From NCBI RefSeq assembly GCF_014217335.1, contig NZ_CP060092.1:3737501-3801500 (forward strand): 64,000 bases of DNA. Direction: 5' to 3'. Below the pieces are notes generated by a model. The model did no database searches. It had not been told where the DNA came from and saw nothing but the letters and a program-made list of their open reading frames with translations. The first letter of the stretch is position 1. Each line of letters opens with the position of its first letter. The position numbers and the translations under genes were made by a program. Positions 15,964 to 23,136 of the stretch are shown piece after piece. Source of the stretch: Teredinibacter purpureus (GTDB taxonomy: Bacteria; Pseudomonadota; Gammaproteobacteria; Pseudomonadales; Cellvibrionaceae).

Positions 15964-16071
15964 CGCAGAGTGCAGCTGCATTTTGGTTGGTGTGGAGTTT
16001 TGTGTAGCATGGCGAAGCCATACACAAAATGGAGCGCCGACCAAAATGTCAGCTGGCACGTATTGTTAGGG
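15958..16071 (-). other. attC site 33
   Basis: attC of cassette 15964-16600. The AAC core is at 15962-15964 and GTTAGG starts at 16065. Confidence 0.88.
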
Positions 16072-16589
16072 TTACCCATAGTCCTCGCCCCAATCTAGCA
16101 TGAACGTTTCTCCCGACCAAACAACGTCAGCTAGGTGCCCACATTCCATACACATCACCCAAGATAGGGCATCGCCTCTAACCAGAAAAGCAGAAAACCC
16201 CGGCCTGTCGTATTTCGTACTTAAGGAATGAAGTAACTTTCCATCTTTGGAAGTTGCGAAAAGGACTTTGTAATATTGCCCTTGCTTTGATTTAGCCACT
16301 CCAATACGCCATATTTCAATAATGCCATCAGAGTTAAAATCACCTTCGACAGTCAAGCTTAGATTATTCCCATCAATTTCTGCGCACTCTTCTGCCGAGA
16401 ACGTAGCGGGCAGTTTACAGCTCAAGATTGAGATTTTCTTAAAGTCAGAATTCAGAGCGGTAGCCTCGATATTCTTGAAATTCATACTCTTCGGTTCTAC
16501 TTTATACGTCAACCACCATGCATATGCACCGCGCCACATTCGGCGGCAACCGAAATTAGGACAATAATAAAAAGTACGAGATTTCTCAT
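16072..16589 (-). pseudogene. Exported protein gene with apparent frameshift after signal peptide
   Basis: An ATG at 16589 with an AGGG ribosome binding site encodes a typical signal peptide (MRNLVLFIIVLISVAAECGA) but runs into a stop at 16509-16511. The mature-looking protein continues in another frame from 16539 to 16072 (155 codons). It contains GDFNSDGIIEIW, a calcium-loop-like DxNxDG motif, and paired cysteines (SCKLPATFSAEEC, CMEC). The two frames overlap by about 30 bp. A single-base slip joins them into one exported protein of about 170 residues. This is either a disabled gene or a sequence error. If intact as read, translation from an internal ATG (16539 or 16485) would give a protein without a signal peptide. 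Confidence 0.6.
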
Positions 16590-16594
16590 AGGAA

Positions 16595-16713
16595 CCCTAA
16601 CGCCGAGCTCACCGGCGCATATTGCGGAGAGCGTTTTTATGTAAAATGGAGCACCGCGACATACATAAAAACGAGCGTAGCAATATGCGTCCGTGTGCAG
16701 CGATTTGTTACTT
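16595..16713 (-). other. attC site 34 (cassette B, copy 5)
   Basis: AAC core at 16599-16601, GTTACT from 16707. Class of the site at 2000. Confidence 0.92.
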
Positions 16714-17094
16714 GTACCAAACACCTACTCACTTTTAACTACGCTGCTACGCCAATTGCTGTATTTTTTTAAAAAGCCTGAAGCTTTGGTTAGACCCAAC
16801 TATAACCGTGGGATAGCCAAAACAGAAGGCATAAAATTGACCCAAAACAACAAGTGATTATGGCAACCAACAGAAAGGAACAAACGGGAGGAATAAGCCG
16901 CAAACTCCCTTTGCTAGGTAAAGCTTGGATGCGCTTTTTTGCAACGAAGCTTTACCGGATTACCAAATCTACCTTTTTCGAAGCACGTTGTAAGCGACCA
17001 AAGGTGGCTTACCTAAACTTGATGGAGGGTAACGAATTTAGGAACACCCTACTGAAACTTAACTACACACCAAACTTTTTTAATAGACAAGTAA
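16601..17094. repeat. Repeated non-coding cassette B, copy 5
   Basis: Copy of 2006-2500. One T fewer near the end lets the plus-strand frame read on into the next attC (to 17138). The hairpin at 16917-16956 has a second mismatch. Confidence 0.85.
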
Positions 17095-17217
17095 CGCCGC
17101 CATATGCGGCAAATTTGGAGTTGTTTTTTTTGTGCTAGCGTAGCGTTAAAGCACAAAAAAAACAACGGAAAATTTGTCCAGCCAGCTTGCTGGCGCAGCA
17201 TGATGGCCTTGTTAAAT
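17089..17217 (-). other. attC site 35 (cassette C, copy 3)
   Basis: AAC core at 17093-17095, GTTAAAT from 17211. Class of the site at 9455. Confidence 0.92.
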
Positions 17218-17626
17218 GGCGATACACCAAACAACACCAACACTGCGTTGCGGAACGCAAATGGAGCCTTGCTACCAAAGTGGCGAACAACGCTACATGA
17301 ACACCCGTAAACGCTAAACCTGAAAACTCTAAGAAGAACGACCGGTAAACTTTACATCACTACCCCGCTCTGCTTTTTTCTTCATTAAAACTACCCGCTC
17401 GAAAATAACACTTTTTACGAGTTACTAAAATATGCTTGCAACCAGTAAAACTTAAAATACTAAAACAGACTTTTAGAGTGGTTTGCACGGTTTAATGCTG
17501 GTAGAGCTAAACGAACTGTTTCGTTATGAAACTAGCATAATATTTAAAACCACTACACAGCTAAAAATGTAAGTTTAAAACTGAAATCTTCACGCCGTAT
17601 AAATAGTATGTTGCCGAGCTATTTAA
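17095..17626. repeat. Repeated non-coding cassette C, copy 3
   Basis: Copy of 9461-9991 with the nested stem-loop at 17477-17554. Directly followed by copy 4 in the same orientation. Confidence 0.85.
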
Positions 17627-17748
17627 CGCCGCCATATGCGGCAAATTTGGAGTTGTTTTTTTGTGCTAGCGTAGCGTTAAAGCACAAAACAAACAACGGA
17701 AAATTTGTCCAGCCAGCTTGCTGGCGCAGCATGATGGCCTTGTTAAAT
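17621..17748 (-). other. attC site 36 (cassette C, copy 4)
   Basis: AAC core at 17625-17627, GTTAAAT from 17742. Class of the site at 9455. Confidence 0.92.
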
Positions 17749-18157
17749 GGCGATACACCAAACAACACCAACACTGCGTTGCGGAACGCAAATGGAGCTT
17801 TGCTACCAAAGTGGCGAACAACGCTACATGAACACCCGTAAACGCTAAACCTGAAAACCCTAAGAAGAACGACCGGTAAACTTTACACCACTACCCCGCT
17901 CTGCTTTTTTCTTCATTAAAACTACCCGCTCGAAAATAACACTTTTTACGAGTTACTAAAATATGCTTGCAACCAGTAAAACTTAAAATACTAAAACAGA
18001 CTTTTAGAGTGGTTTGCACGGTTTAATGCTGGTAGAGCTAAACGAACTGTTTCGTTATGAAACTAGCATTATATTTAAAACCACTACACAGCTAAAAATG
18101 TAAGTTTAAAACTGAAATCTTCACGCCGTATAAATAGTATGTTGCCGAGCTATTTAA
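17627..18157. repeat. Repeated non-coding cassette C, copy 4
   Basis: Copy of 9461-9991, second member of a tandem pair. Nested stem-loop at 18008-18085. At the sites compared it matches copy 1 better than its neighbour copy 3 (for example AGCATT), so it may come from a separate insertion rather than simple tandem duplication. Confidence 0.82.
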
Positions 18158-18227
18158 CGCCTTTGGAAGGGGCTGCGTTGTGGCGAAGCCACGCTTTTAG
18201 CAGTCCCGCTTGCCAAACTTGTTAGGG
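18152..18227 (-). other. attC site 37 (short)
   Basis: attC of cassette 18158-18735. The AAC core is at 18156-18158 and GTTAGG starts at 18221. Confidence 0.85.
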
Positions 18228-18229
18228 CT

Positions 18230-18724
18230 TTAGTCGGCATATAGGTTAACTTTAATAGCATTAATAATATTACCCTTTGCTTGAAACTCAATACAATTGG
18301 CGGCACCGCAATAATTTAGAGTACCTTCATGCGGAGAAACAGGTAGTTTGGATAGCACACTTAGGCTTTGGCCAATTGCAATACCATTGGAAAGAACCCA
18401 GTTGCTTGAGCTTATAGTTATTTGAGTTACATGGGCTTTTTTAGTCTCTGTTTGCTCAACAATGGCACAAACCTCAAGGCCGGGGAACCTATAAGTTACA
18501 GATTTCAACGGATTGGCAGCATGCCCTACAGAATACTCTTCTTCAGTAGATTCGATAAGTTTACCAAGCTCGATAATCTTACCTTCTGTTGCTGGGCTAC
18601 CAAAAGGAAATGCCTCGTATATCCAGCTATCAAATTCCTCATACTTTTGCATTTCAGCTAAATCAATATCCGCATAGAGGTTACACGAACATAGCATTGT
18701 AATTAAAAGTATCGCTGATCTCAT
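18230..18724 (-). CDS. Exported protein of unknown function
   Basis: A 164-residue protein with a signal peptide (MRSAILLITMLCSCNLYADI). Cleavage after YA, or lipidation at Cys14 (LCSC), are both possible. The mature part has cysteines in LEVCAIVE and NYCGAANCIEF. The frame is open further upstream into the next attC, but the ATG at 18724 is the first inside the cassette (junction 18735). No family recognised. Confidence 0.7.
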   Translation of the reverse strand: MRSAILLITMLCSCNLYADIDLAEMQKYEEFDSWIYEAFPFGSPATEGKIIELGKLIESTEEEYSVGHAANPLKSVTYRFPGLEVCAIVEQTETKKAHVTQITISSSNWVLSNGIAIGQSLSVLSKLPVSPHEGTLNYCGAANCIEFQAKGNIINAIKVNLYAD

Positions 18725-18729
18725 GGTGG

Positions 18730-18840
18730 CCCTAACGCCGCCATAAATTGCGGCTTTGTAGTTGGTTGTTTTGTGGTAGCGTAGCGTTAAACCACAAAAC
18801 AAGCGACGGAAAAGCCGTCAATTTAATGGCCTTGTTAGTG
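18730..18840 (-). other. attC site 38 (cassette F, copy 2)
   Basis: AAC core at 18734-18736, GTTAGT from 18834. Matches the site at 8417. Confidence 0.9.
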
Positions 18841-19276
18841 CATGCCCGCGATGTGCGATAAACCAGAACAATACACCCGCACCAATACCTGTTAATGAAT
18901 AAAATATTAGCCTAGCAGCCAAGTAAATATAGCCGGCCAAGGTACGTTTACCCTCAATAATAAGGTCGATACCATGCTGGCGCACAGTGATGAAACTACC
19001 TTCGCTACCTAAGCTAGATAGCCATCCAAATAAATCTAACGACAAAGCCGGAAGCACACCTAGAATAGCGAAATGCCACCATTTTAACCATTGCTTCCAT
19101 AGCATGACCCCATAGATTGGAAGCGCTACAAATACCGTAATTAGGTACGAAAAAAAAGCTACTAACGGTAAAGCTTGTAAAAATTTATCGATACCTAAAA
19201 CAAAAATACTTAGCAAAACTATTGGCACTATAGGCGAGACGATAAAAGCTAAAATAGACCGAGATATTTGATTCAT
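18818..19276 (-). CDS. Four-TM membrane protein F2 (duplicated cassette)
   Basis: Second copy of the 152-residue membrane protein at 8505-8963. Two residue differences are visible (Gly to Ser in SEGxFITV, Asn to Tyr in GYIxLAAR). Same attC-encoded ALTRPLN tail. Start at 19276 as for F1. Function unknown. Confidence 0.7.
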   Translation of the reverse strand: MNQISRSILAFIVSPIVPIVLLSIFVLGIDKFLQALPLVAFFSYLITVFVALPIYGVMLWKQWLKWWHFAILGVLPALSLDLFGWLSSLGSEGSFITVRQHGIDLIIEGKRTLAGYIYLAARLIFYSLTGIGAGVLFWFIAHRGHALTRPLN

Positions 19277-19285
19277 GGTTTTAAG

Positions 19286-19404
19286 CACTAACGCCGAGCT
19301 CACCGGCGCATATTGCGGAGAGCGTTTTTATGTAAAATGGAGCACCGCGACATACATAAAAACGAGCGTAGCAATATGCGTCCGAGTGCAGCGATTTGTT
19401 ACAT
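19286..19404 (-). other. attC site 39 (cassette-B-type attC on a different gene)
   Basis: AAC core at 19290-19292, GTTACA from 19398. The attC is of the cassette B class, but the sequence beyond it is the gene at 19399-19776, not the B body. Confidence 0.9.
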
Positions 19405-19776
19405 TTTTAGCTCGATATTGTACTCCGCATAGCAGCCAACAAACGAGAAACTATTACTTTCCTTATTGTAGCTACCAAGTTTCTTGTAATTTACCGACAA
19501 ATTAGCTGCATTAAAGAATTCTTTGCTTCCAATAACTGTTGTCGATACCCAACCAATATAATCTATTCTGGTGAAGCTCAAGGCAACTTGTATTTTACCA
19601 CTTGTAAGTGTGCCACTTACATATTTATGCTCTTTGTAATACTCAGGAACCGATATAAACAATTCGATCTTTTCATTATTTGAAGACCACTCCATTCGTT
19701 GTGGGATCTCCAAATCATCACATGACAATGAGCAATTTGAAAAGAGCAGTATTAACAGTGAAATATGTTTTTTCAT
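19399..19776 (-). CDS. Exported protein of unknown function
   Basis: A 125-residue protein with a signal peptide (MKKHISLLILLFSNCSLSCD) and a beta-rich mature part with cysteines at the start (SCDDLE) and end (VGCYAEY). An upstream in-frame start (19800) lies in the neighbouring attC, so the ATG at 19776 is preferred. The stop is formed inside the attC core. No family recognised. It carries a cassette-B-type attC. Confidence 0.7.
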   Translation of the reverse strand: MKKHISLLILLFSNCSLSCDDLEIPQRMEWSSNNEKIELFISVPEYYKEHKYVSGTLTSGKIQVALSFTRIDYIGWVSTTVIGSKEFFNAANLSVNYKKLGSYNKESNSFSFVGCYAEYNIELKM

Positions 19777-19782
19777 GGGTAA

Positions 19783-19843
19783 ATGTAACGCCTTTAGCAT
19801 GTGCGCCCGCCTTTTGGGCGTCGCATGGCTAAACTTGTTAAGG
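19783..19843 (-). other. attC site 40 (short)
   Basis: A 61-bp compact attC of cassette 19789-20108. The AAC core is at 19787-19789 and GTTAAG starts at 19837. Arms GTGCGCCCGCC / GGGCGTCGCA. Confidence 0.9.
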
Positions 19844-19909
19844 GCAGCACTGTATTAGCTAATTGTGCTGGACTTAGCCCGGCACAAACAAATGCGAAGC
19901 ACTGCCCTT
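19840..19909. ncRNA. Cloverleaf-like inverted repeat in a gene-poor cassette
   Basis: Cassette 19789-20108 has no clear gene; a 73-codon minus-strand frame (20095-19874) has no ribosome binding site or recognisable product. Its attC-proximal part folds: AAGGGCAG at 19840 pairs with CTGCCCTT ending at 19909, enclosing GTGCTGG-ACTTAG-CCCGGCAC and the palindrome ATTAGCTAAT. It is not a tRNA (no T-loop motif). A structured RNA is possible, but transcription is unproven. Confidence 0.35.
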
Positions 19910-20102
19910 GATTATTAGTTGACGACAAAACGGAACACAGGGAACGGATGGATTGAGATGGATACAACACGCTAAACCCTCCATTGGAGCCACGTTGACG
20001 CGGTCTTTATTACAAGCCACTTTACCGGTTAAACACACGGACTGAAAGAGGCGGACGATCACTGCTAACTCGTTGGTGGAAAACCCTAAAACCACGAACA
20101 GC

Positions 20103-20218
20103 CTTTAACGCCTATAGCACCTGCACAAATTGTGACGCGCCTTTTTGGTAAAATGTGAGCAACGCGAACACCAAAAAGGCGCGTTGCAATTTGTGTCAGG
20201 TGGCTATACTTGTTAGGC
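20103..20218 (-). other. attC site 41
   Basis: attC of cassette 20109-20829. The AAC core is at 20107-20109 and GTTAGG starts at 20212. Related to the site at 5404. Confidence 0.9.
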
Positions 20219-20220
20219 AT

Positions 20221-20802
20221 TTATATTGAATTCCAGTAGGTTTTTGATGGAACGAAGCCCTTCTCAGTATTTAGCTTAGCCTTATAGTCAATTTTAATTA
20301 GTTTCTCAATGCCTTCGAGATTGATGTAGCTAAAACTAAAAACATAATCTTTGTTTATCTCAATATCGCTAATCCACGGTGTAATTAATATATCTCTTAC
20401 TGTGTTTAAGCCCCCCATATTCTTTAGGTGGCCATAGGTTTCGTATTTATCAATATCTTTGTACCATGAGTCGCGAAGGACAAGGTTCTCTGGTTTAAGT
20501 AAAAGTAAATTAGCTTGACTCTCATCACGTAATGATACCGACGTAATCGTGAACGGAGAATCTTTGTGCTTAATATTTGCTGAGACATGAATCAATATGC
20601 GTGGTGGAAAAGCATATTCTCGACTATGCAGATTTTCGTTAGCTTCACGAGATATGAGCGTGCCCTCAGTCAATACGATAATGTTTAGGTCTCCATCCGA
20701 AAAATTTGATTGAACCGGCTGTAGCTCTTCGGATTTGAAATCAATTTTGGTGCATGCAGATACCAAGAGAATTAGCGCCACAAACCCCATTATTCGAAAC
20801 AC
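20221..20802 (-). CDS. Putative lipoprotein of unknown function
   Basis: A 193-residue protein starting MFRIMGFVALILLVSAC, a lipoprotein signal with lipobox VSAC. The frame opens earlier, but the GTG at 20802 has a strong AAGGAG ribosome binding site eight bases upstream and lies inside the cassette (junction 20829). The mature part is mixed alpha/beta with no recognised family. One of the largest cassette products here. Confidence 0.7.
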   Translation of the reverse strand: MFRIMGFVALILLVSACTKIDFKSEELQPVQSNFSDGDLNIIVLTEGTLISREANENLHSREYAFPPRILIHVSANIKHKDSPFTITSVSLRDESQANLLLLKPENLVLRDSWYKDIDKYETYGHLKNMGGLNTVRDILITPWISDIEINKDYVFSFSYINLEGIEKLIKIDYKAKLNTEKGFVPSKTYWNSI

Positions 20803-20823
20803 TGAACTCTCTCCTTGTGGGTT

Positions 20824-20922
20824 GCCTAACGCCCAAATAATTCGCCGGAGCGAGATGGCTGCTTTTTTGCTCCGCAAAAAAGAAGACAGCTTGCGGAGGT
20901 CGAATTGATTTGTTTGTTATGG
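20824..20922 (-). other. attC site 42
   Basis: attC of cassette 20830-21195. The AAC core is at 20828-20830 and GTTATG starts at 20916. Arms resemble the cassette D class. Confidence 0.88.
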
Positions 20923-21162
20923 CTATGTACTTGAACCAACATTATTAACCTTGTGATTGGCAAAAACTAGAAGCAAGAGCACCAGTAAGCTCACTATTGT
21001 ACCTAAACTTGAAACTAGATAGCTTGGAGCGATTAAATCTCCATACATCCTATCACCCGGCCTGACAGAACCAGAAACAAGCATGTAAGAAATCATCGCA
21101 GACTGAATGAAAAATAGCAGAGTTGGAATTACAGCGATATAAATTAGAATTCTTTTCCCCAA
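20923..21162 (-). CDS. Two-TM small membrane protein
   Basis: A protein of about 79 residues with two hydrophobic segments (ILIYIAVIPTLLFFIQSAM and IVSLLVLLLLVFA). There is no in-frame ATG inside the cassette. A TTG at 21162 six bases after AGGAGA is the best start (a GTG at 21168 is too close to that site). No family recognised. Confidence 0.55.
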   Translation of the reverse strand: MGKRILIYIAVIPTLLFFIQSAMISYMLVSGSVRPGDRMYGDLIAPSYLVSSLGTIVSLLVLLLLVFANHKVNNVGSST

Positions 21163-21189
21163 GCTCACTCTCCTATCGTTTAACCTTAG

Positions 21190-21308
21190 CCATAACGCCG
21201 AGCTCACCGGCGCATATTGCGGAGAGCGTTTTTATGTAAAATGGAGCACCGCGACATACATAAAAACGAGCGTAGCAATATGCGTCCGTGTGCAGCGATT
21301 TGTTACTT
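21190..21308 (-). other. attC site 43 (cassette B, copy 6)
   Basis: AAC core at 21194-21196, GTTACT from 21302. Class of the site at 2000. Confidence 0.92.
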
Positions 21309-21689
21309 GTACCAAACACCTACTCACTTTTAACTACGCTGCTACGCCAATTGCTGTATTTTTTTAAAAAGCCTGAAGCTTTGGTTAGACCCAACTATAA
21401 CCGTGGGATAGCCAAAACAGAAGGCATAAAATTGACCCAAAACAACAAGTGATTATGGCAACCAACAGAAAGGAACAACCGGGAGGAATAAGCCGCAAAC
21501 TCCCTTTGCCAGGTAAAGCTTGGTTGCGCTTTTTGCAACGAAGCTTTACCGGATTACCAAATCTACCTTTTACGAAGCACGTTGTAAGCGACCAAAGGTG
21601 GCTTACCTAAACTTGATGGAGGGTAACGAATTTAGGAACACCCTACTGAAACTTAACTACACACCAAACTTTTTTTAATAGACAAGTAA
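21196..21689. repeat. Repeated non-coding cassette B, copy 6
   Basis: Copy of 2006-2500 with one T missing in the hairpin loop (21512-21550). This breaks the plus-strand reading frame but leaves both stems intact. Confidence 0.85.
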
Positions 21690-21797
21690 CGCCGCTGTAT
21701 GAGGCATTTTTTGTGTAGTGGAGTTTTGGGGTATAGTGGCGAAGCCACCCCAAAACGAAGCGAAGCAAAAAATGTCCTTATGACAGCTTTGTTATGT
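21684..21797 (-). other. attC site 44
   Basis: attC of cassette 21690-22113. The AAC core is at 21688-21690 and GTTATG starts at 21791. Central arms similar to the site at 22580 (GTGGCGAAGCCACC). Confidence 0.88.
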
Positions 21798-22097
21798 GTT
21801 GGGGTAATATACAAGAGAGCTACCTTCGCGAAGCGCTTCTTCGTAAAAACCCGAAAACCCTTGATACATTTGAGTATTAAGTGATTCTACGCTCATTCGC
21901 TTCCCATCAACACTTTCCAAATCTACAAATCCAAAACGGCCGATTTCATTTCTTGCTGATAATGTATCAATTTCAGCGGATTCTTGAGCAATAAAGATCA
22001 AACAGCTATGCGTATGCCCTGCGACTGGTGCATGGTAGTCATAGTCTGACCCCCCAGAATAAGTACCGCGAAACTTATAGATAAAAACTTTCTTCAT
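21792..22097 (-). CDS. Hypothetical soluble protein
   Basis: A 101-residue protein without a signal peptide or membrane segment. Sequence features are a His/Tyr-rich region (SDYDYHAPVAGHTHSC) and a predicted alpha/beta pattern. No family recognised. ATG at 22097, 16 bp inside the junction. Confidence 0.62.
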   Translation of the reverse strand: MKKVFIYKFRGTYSGGSDYDYHAPVAGHTHSCLIFIAQESAEIDTLSARNEIGRFGFVDLESVDGKRMSVESLNTQMYQGFSGFYEEALREGSSLVYYPNT

Positions 22098-22107
22098 TAT
22101 TAGCTAC

Positions 22108-22238
22108 ACATAACGCCGTTAGCAACGGCCGTAGTGTAGGTGTTTGTGTTGTGCTAGCGTCAGCGTTAAAGCACATAAACAAACACCGGAACGGAGGTCC
22201 AGCCCGTTTACGGGCGAGGTTGGCTAACTTGGTTATGT
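22108..22238 (-). other. attC site 45
   Basis: attC of cassette 22114-22585. The AAC core is at 22112-22114 and GTTATG starts at 22232. Same class as the site at 11093. Confidence 0.9.
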
Positions 22239-22240
22239 TT

Positions 22241-22552
22241 TTACTTATATAGGCCAAATAGAGGGTAAAAAAACACTTCCCAATAGCAAAGCATTATTCC
22301 AAATGCAATTACCCAACCAATAAACCAACCATCCAACTCCGAGTTTTTAATTATTTCTAATTGAAAGGTGTCCACGTACAAAAACCATTCATTCCCTTCT
22401 TGTATCTCAGTACGAGTGTTCATCACTGCATGCCGTCGCCACGAATCGTATTCTATTGCCCACCATCCGGGTGACTTAGGAATCAGATCGGTGGCCACAT
22501 AGAAGCTAAATAAGCACGCAGCAATGAGCGATAATAGGCTACCTCGCTCCAC
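22241..22552 (-). CDS. Two-TM membrane protein with periplasmic loop
   Basis: A 103-residue protein with hydrophobic segments near both ends (about 5-22 and 76-99) and a Trp-rich loop between (GWWAIEYDSWRRH). It starts with GTG at 22552, eight bases after an AAGGAGAGG ribosome binding site, one of the best in the array. No family recognised. Confidence 0.68.
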   Translation of the reverse strand: MERGSLLSLIAACLFSFYVATDLIPKSPGWWAIEYDSWRRHAVMNTRTEIQEGNEWFLYVDTFQLEIIKNSELDGWFIGWVIAFGIMLCYWEVFFYPLFGLYK

Positions 22553-22579
22553 CTAGACCTCTCCTTTATTCAGCCGCAA

Positions 22580-22693
22580 ACATAACGCCTTTGTAACGGG
22601 CATTTTTTGTGAAGTGGAGTTTTGCGGTAAAGTGGCGAAGCCACCGCAAAACGGAGCGTAATAAAAAATGTCCTGTTGACAAACTTGTTATGC
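22580..22693 (-). other. attC site 46
   Basis: attC of cassette 22586-23057. The AAC core is at 22584-22586 and GTTATG starts at 22687. Confidence 0.88.
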
Positions 22694-22695
22694 AT

Positions 22696-23034
22696 TTATA
22701 GCTCTTGTGCCCCATTAAAATATCTAATTGGTACGTCTGATACTTGCTGCCTAGCCAAACCAAAATTTATGGCAGTTTTTGGATTGGGTTGTCCTGTTTT
22801 AGTTTCATAATGAGTGACACAACCGCAATGACCACAGCGAATAAAATCAAGTTCATGATCACCCCAGGAATATGCCTCTACGCCCCTCTTCCCAATTTCG
22901 ATTTTGGGCTCATCTGGTTGGTAGTAGCCCCAAAGGCTCATGTATCTGCTACAGATAGAGCAATTGCACTGAGTTACTTGATCAGGTTTCGAGACTTCAA
23001 TTTTTACGTTACCGCAGTGACAAGTTAACTCCAT
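22696..23034 (-). CDS. GFA family (CENP-V/GFA domain) protein
   Basis: A protein of about 112 residues beginning MELTCHCGNVKIEV. CHC near the N-terminus, then CNCSICSRY and RCGHCG, are the zinc-binding cysteines of the GFA/Mss4-like fold (glutathione-dependent formaldehyde-activating enzyme family). The substrate of most family members is unknown, so a formaldehyde role should not be assumed. An alternative ATG at 23055 (MQHEKLN) lies directly on the cassette junction (GTTATG). Family alignments favour the start at 23034, although its ribosome binding site is weak. Cytoplasmic. Confidence 0.82.
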   Translation of the reverse strand: MELTCHCGNVKIEVSKPDQVTQCNCSICSRYMSLWGYYQPDEPKIEIGKRGVEAYSWGDHELDFIRCGHCGCVTHYETKTGQPNPKTAINFGLARQQVSDVPIRYFNGAQEL

Positions 23035-23051
23035 GTTCAATTTCTCATGTT

Positions 23052-23129
23052 GCATAACGCCCGTGTATGCGGACGGAGTGGAAGCGCGAAGCGCTGGAAT
23101 GGAGTTCCGACATGACACGCTTGTTAGCC
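23052..23129 (-). other. attC site 47
   Basis: attC of cassette 23058-24026 (78 bp). The AAC core is at 23056-23058 and GTTAGC starts at 23123. Confidence 0.88.
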
Positions 23130-23136
23130 TCTGTTT

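Noticed and set aside
19874-20095. 73-codon minus-strand frame in cassette 19789-20108
   Set aside because: Correct orientation, but no ribosome binding site, no hydrophobic or domain signature, and it overlaps the region of strong secondary structure. Not called as a gene.
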